Assembly: GCA_030632525.1 (NCBI GenBank)
Contig: DAOVUP010000089.1
Location: 1 to 6,618, forward strand
DNA length: 6,618 nucleotides
Origin: Desulfobacteraceae bacterium
Lineage (GTDB): Bacteria > Desulfobacterota > DSM-4660 > Desulfatiglandales > Desulfatiglandaceae
Direction of reading: 5' to 3'
The notes under the pieces were generated by a model, which saw only the letters and a program-made list of their open reading frames with translations, was not told the DNA's origin and did no database searches. The translations under genes and the position numbers were made by a program. This document shows, piece after piece, positions 6,359-6,618 of this stretch; the first letter of the stretch is position 1; the number at the start of each line of letters is the position of its first letter.

Positions 6359-6618
6359 ATGGCAAAAAAAATAATTGGATCTATTAAACTTCAGGTGAAG
6401 GGTGGACAGGCTAATCCTTCCCCGCCCATAGGGCCTGCGTTGGGTCAACATGGGGTTAATATTGCTGAGTTCTGCAAGGCATTTAATGCAAGAACTCAGG
6501 ATCAGACAGGCACGGTCATCCCGGTTATTATTACAATATATGCTGACAGGTCTTTCACGTTCATAACCAAAACTCCCCCTGCCGCAGTGCTTTTGAAGCA
6601 GTCTGCAAAGATTGCAAA
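6359..6618 (+). CDS. rplK: 50S ribosomal protein L11 (5' part, runs off the right edge)
   Basis: L11 forms, with 23S rRNA and L10/L12, the base of the GTPase-activating stalk where EF-Tu and EF-G act. The first 86 codons are present. The protein begins [13 protein letters not shown] and carries the proline-rich motif [17 protein letters not shown] (19-35), the thiostrepton-sensitive region of the N-terminal domain. [15 protein letters not shown] (67-81) then leads towards the rRNA-binding C-terminal domain outside the window. The ATG is 52 bp after nusG. The likely Shine-Dalgarno is GAGG (6345-6348) at 10 nt; the better AGGAG at 6333-6337 is too far away (21 nt). A run of eight A lies in codons 2-5 (6364-6371). 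In E. coli L1, encoded by the following rplA, represses this operon; that site is not identifiable here. Confidence 0.97.
   Translation, partial: MAKKIIGSIKLQVKGGQANPSPPIGPALGQHGVNIAEFCKAFNARTQDQTGTVIPVIITIYADRSFTFITKTPPAAVLLKQSAKIA

Noticed and set aside
1..6618. Mobile elements, CRISPR arrays, phage or defence genes
   Set aside because: No terminal inverted repeats, spaced direct repeats or relevant proteins were seen; nearly all bases belong to housekeeping genes or short spacers.

Overview
This window is a dense run of housekeeping genes for transcription, translation and protein export, all on the + strand: rpoC (3' part), rpsL, rpsG, tuf, rpmG, a tRNA-Trp gene, secE, nusG and the start of rplK. 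I see no mobile element, CRISPR array, phage gene or toxin/defence gene. The protein sequences look proteobacterial in the broad sense. The beta' subunit carries a large insertion inside its trigger loop. EF-Tu resembles the forms found in Desulfobacterota (former Deltaproteobacteria), and tuf-rpmG-tRNA-Trp-secE-nusG-rplK is an order known from that group. I favour an uncultured or poorly sampled member of Desulfobacterota, with moderate confidence and only from remembered family patterns.

Layout: rpoC enters from the left already in its second half and ends at 2554. A 232-bp gap follows. It holds small hairpins, an A/T-rich tract and a near-consensus sigma-70 promoter (TTGACA, 17 bp, TATAAA) whose -35 box lies inside a perfect 8+8 inverted repeat. 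rpsL and rpsG follow, separated by 75 bp that can fold into a hairpin followed by a T7 run. A 97-bp gap leads to tuf. rpmG starts 14 bp after tuf, then come tRNA-Trp, secE (preceded by 108 bp after the tRNA), nusG (GTG start, 9 bp after secE) and rplK, which runs off the right edge.

The genes serve one growth-rate-linked programme: RNA polymerase core (RpoC), elongation control (NusG), decoding and head of the 30S subunit (S12, S7), 50S proteins (L33, L11), aminoacyl-tRNA delivery (EF-Tu), Trp decoding, and the SecE subunit of the protein-conducting channel.

The most notable feature is the order itself. In the usual bacterial layout, tuf-rpmG-trnW-secE-nusG-rplK lies upstream of rplA-rplJ-rplL-rpoB-rpoC-rpsL-rpsG-fusA-tuf. 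Here the downstream end (rpoC-rpsL-rpsG) joins back onto the upstream end through a single tuf, with fusA missing. This could be a real rearrangement, a tandem duplication, or an assembly join through two near-identical tuf copies. Secondary points are the codon usage of tuf, the lysine-rich N-terminal extension of SecE, and the palindrome on the rpsL promoter. I found no convincing new biological system.
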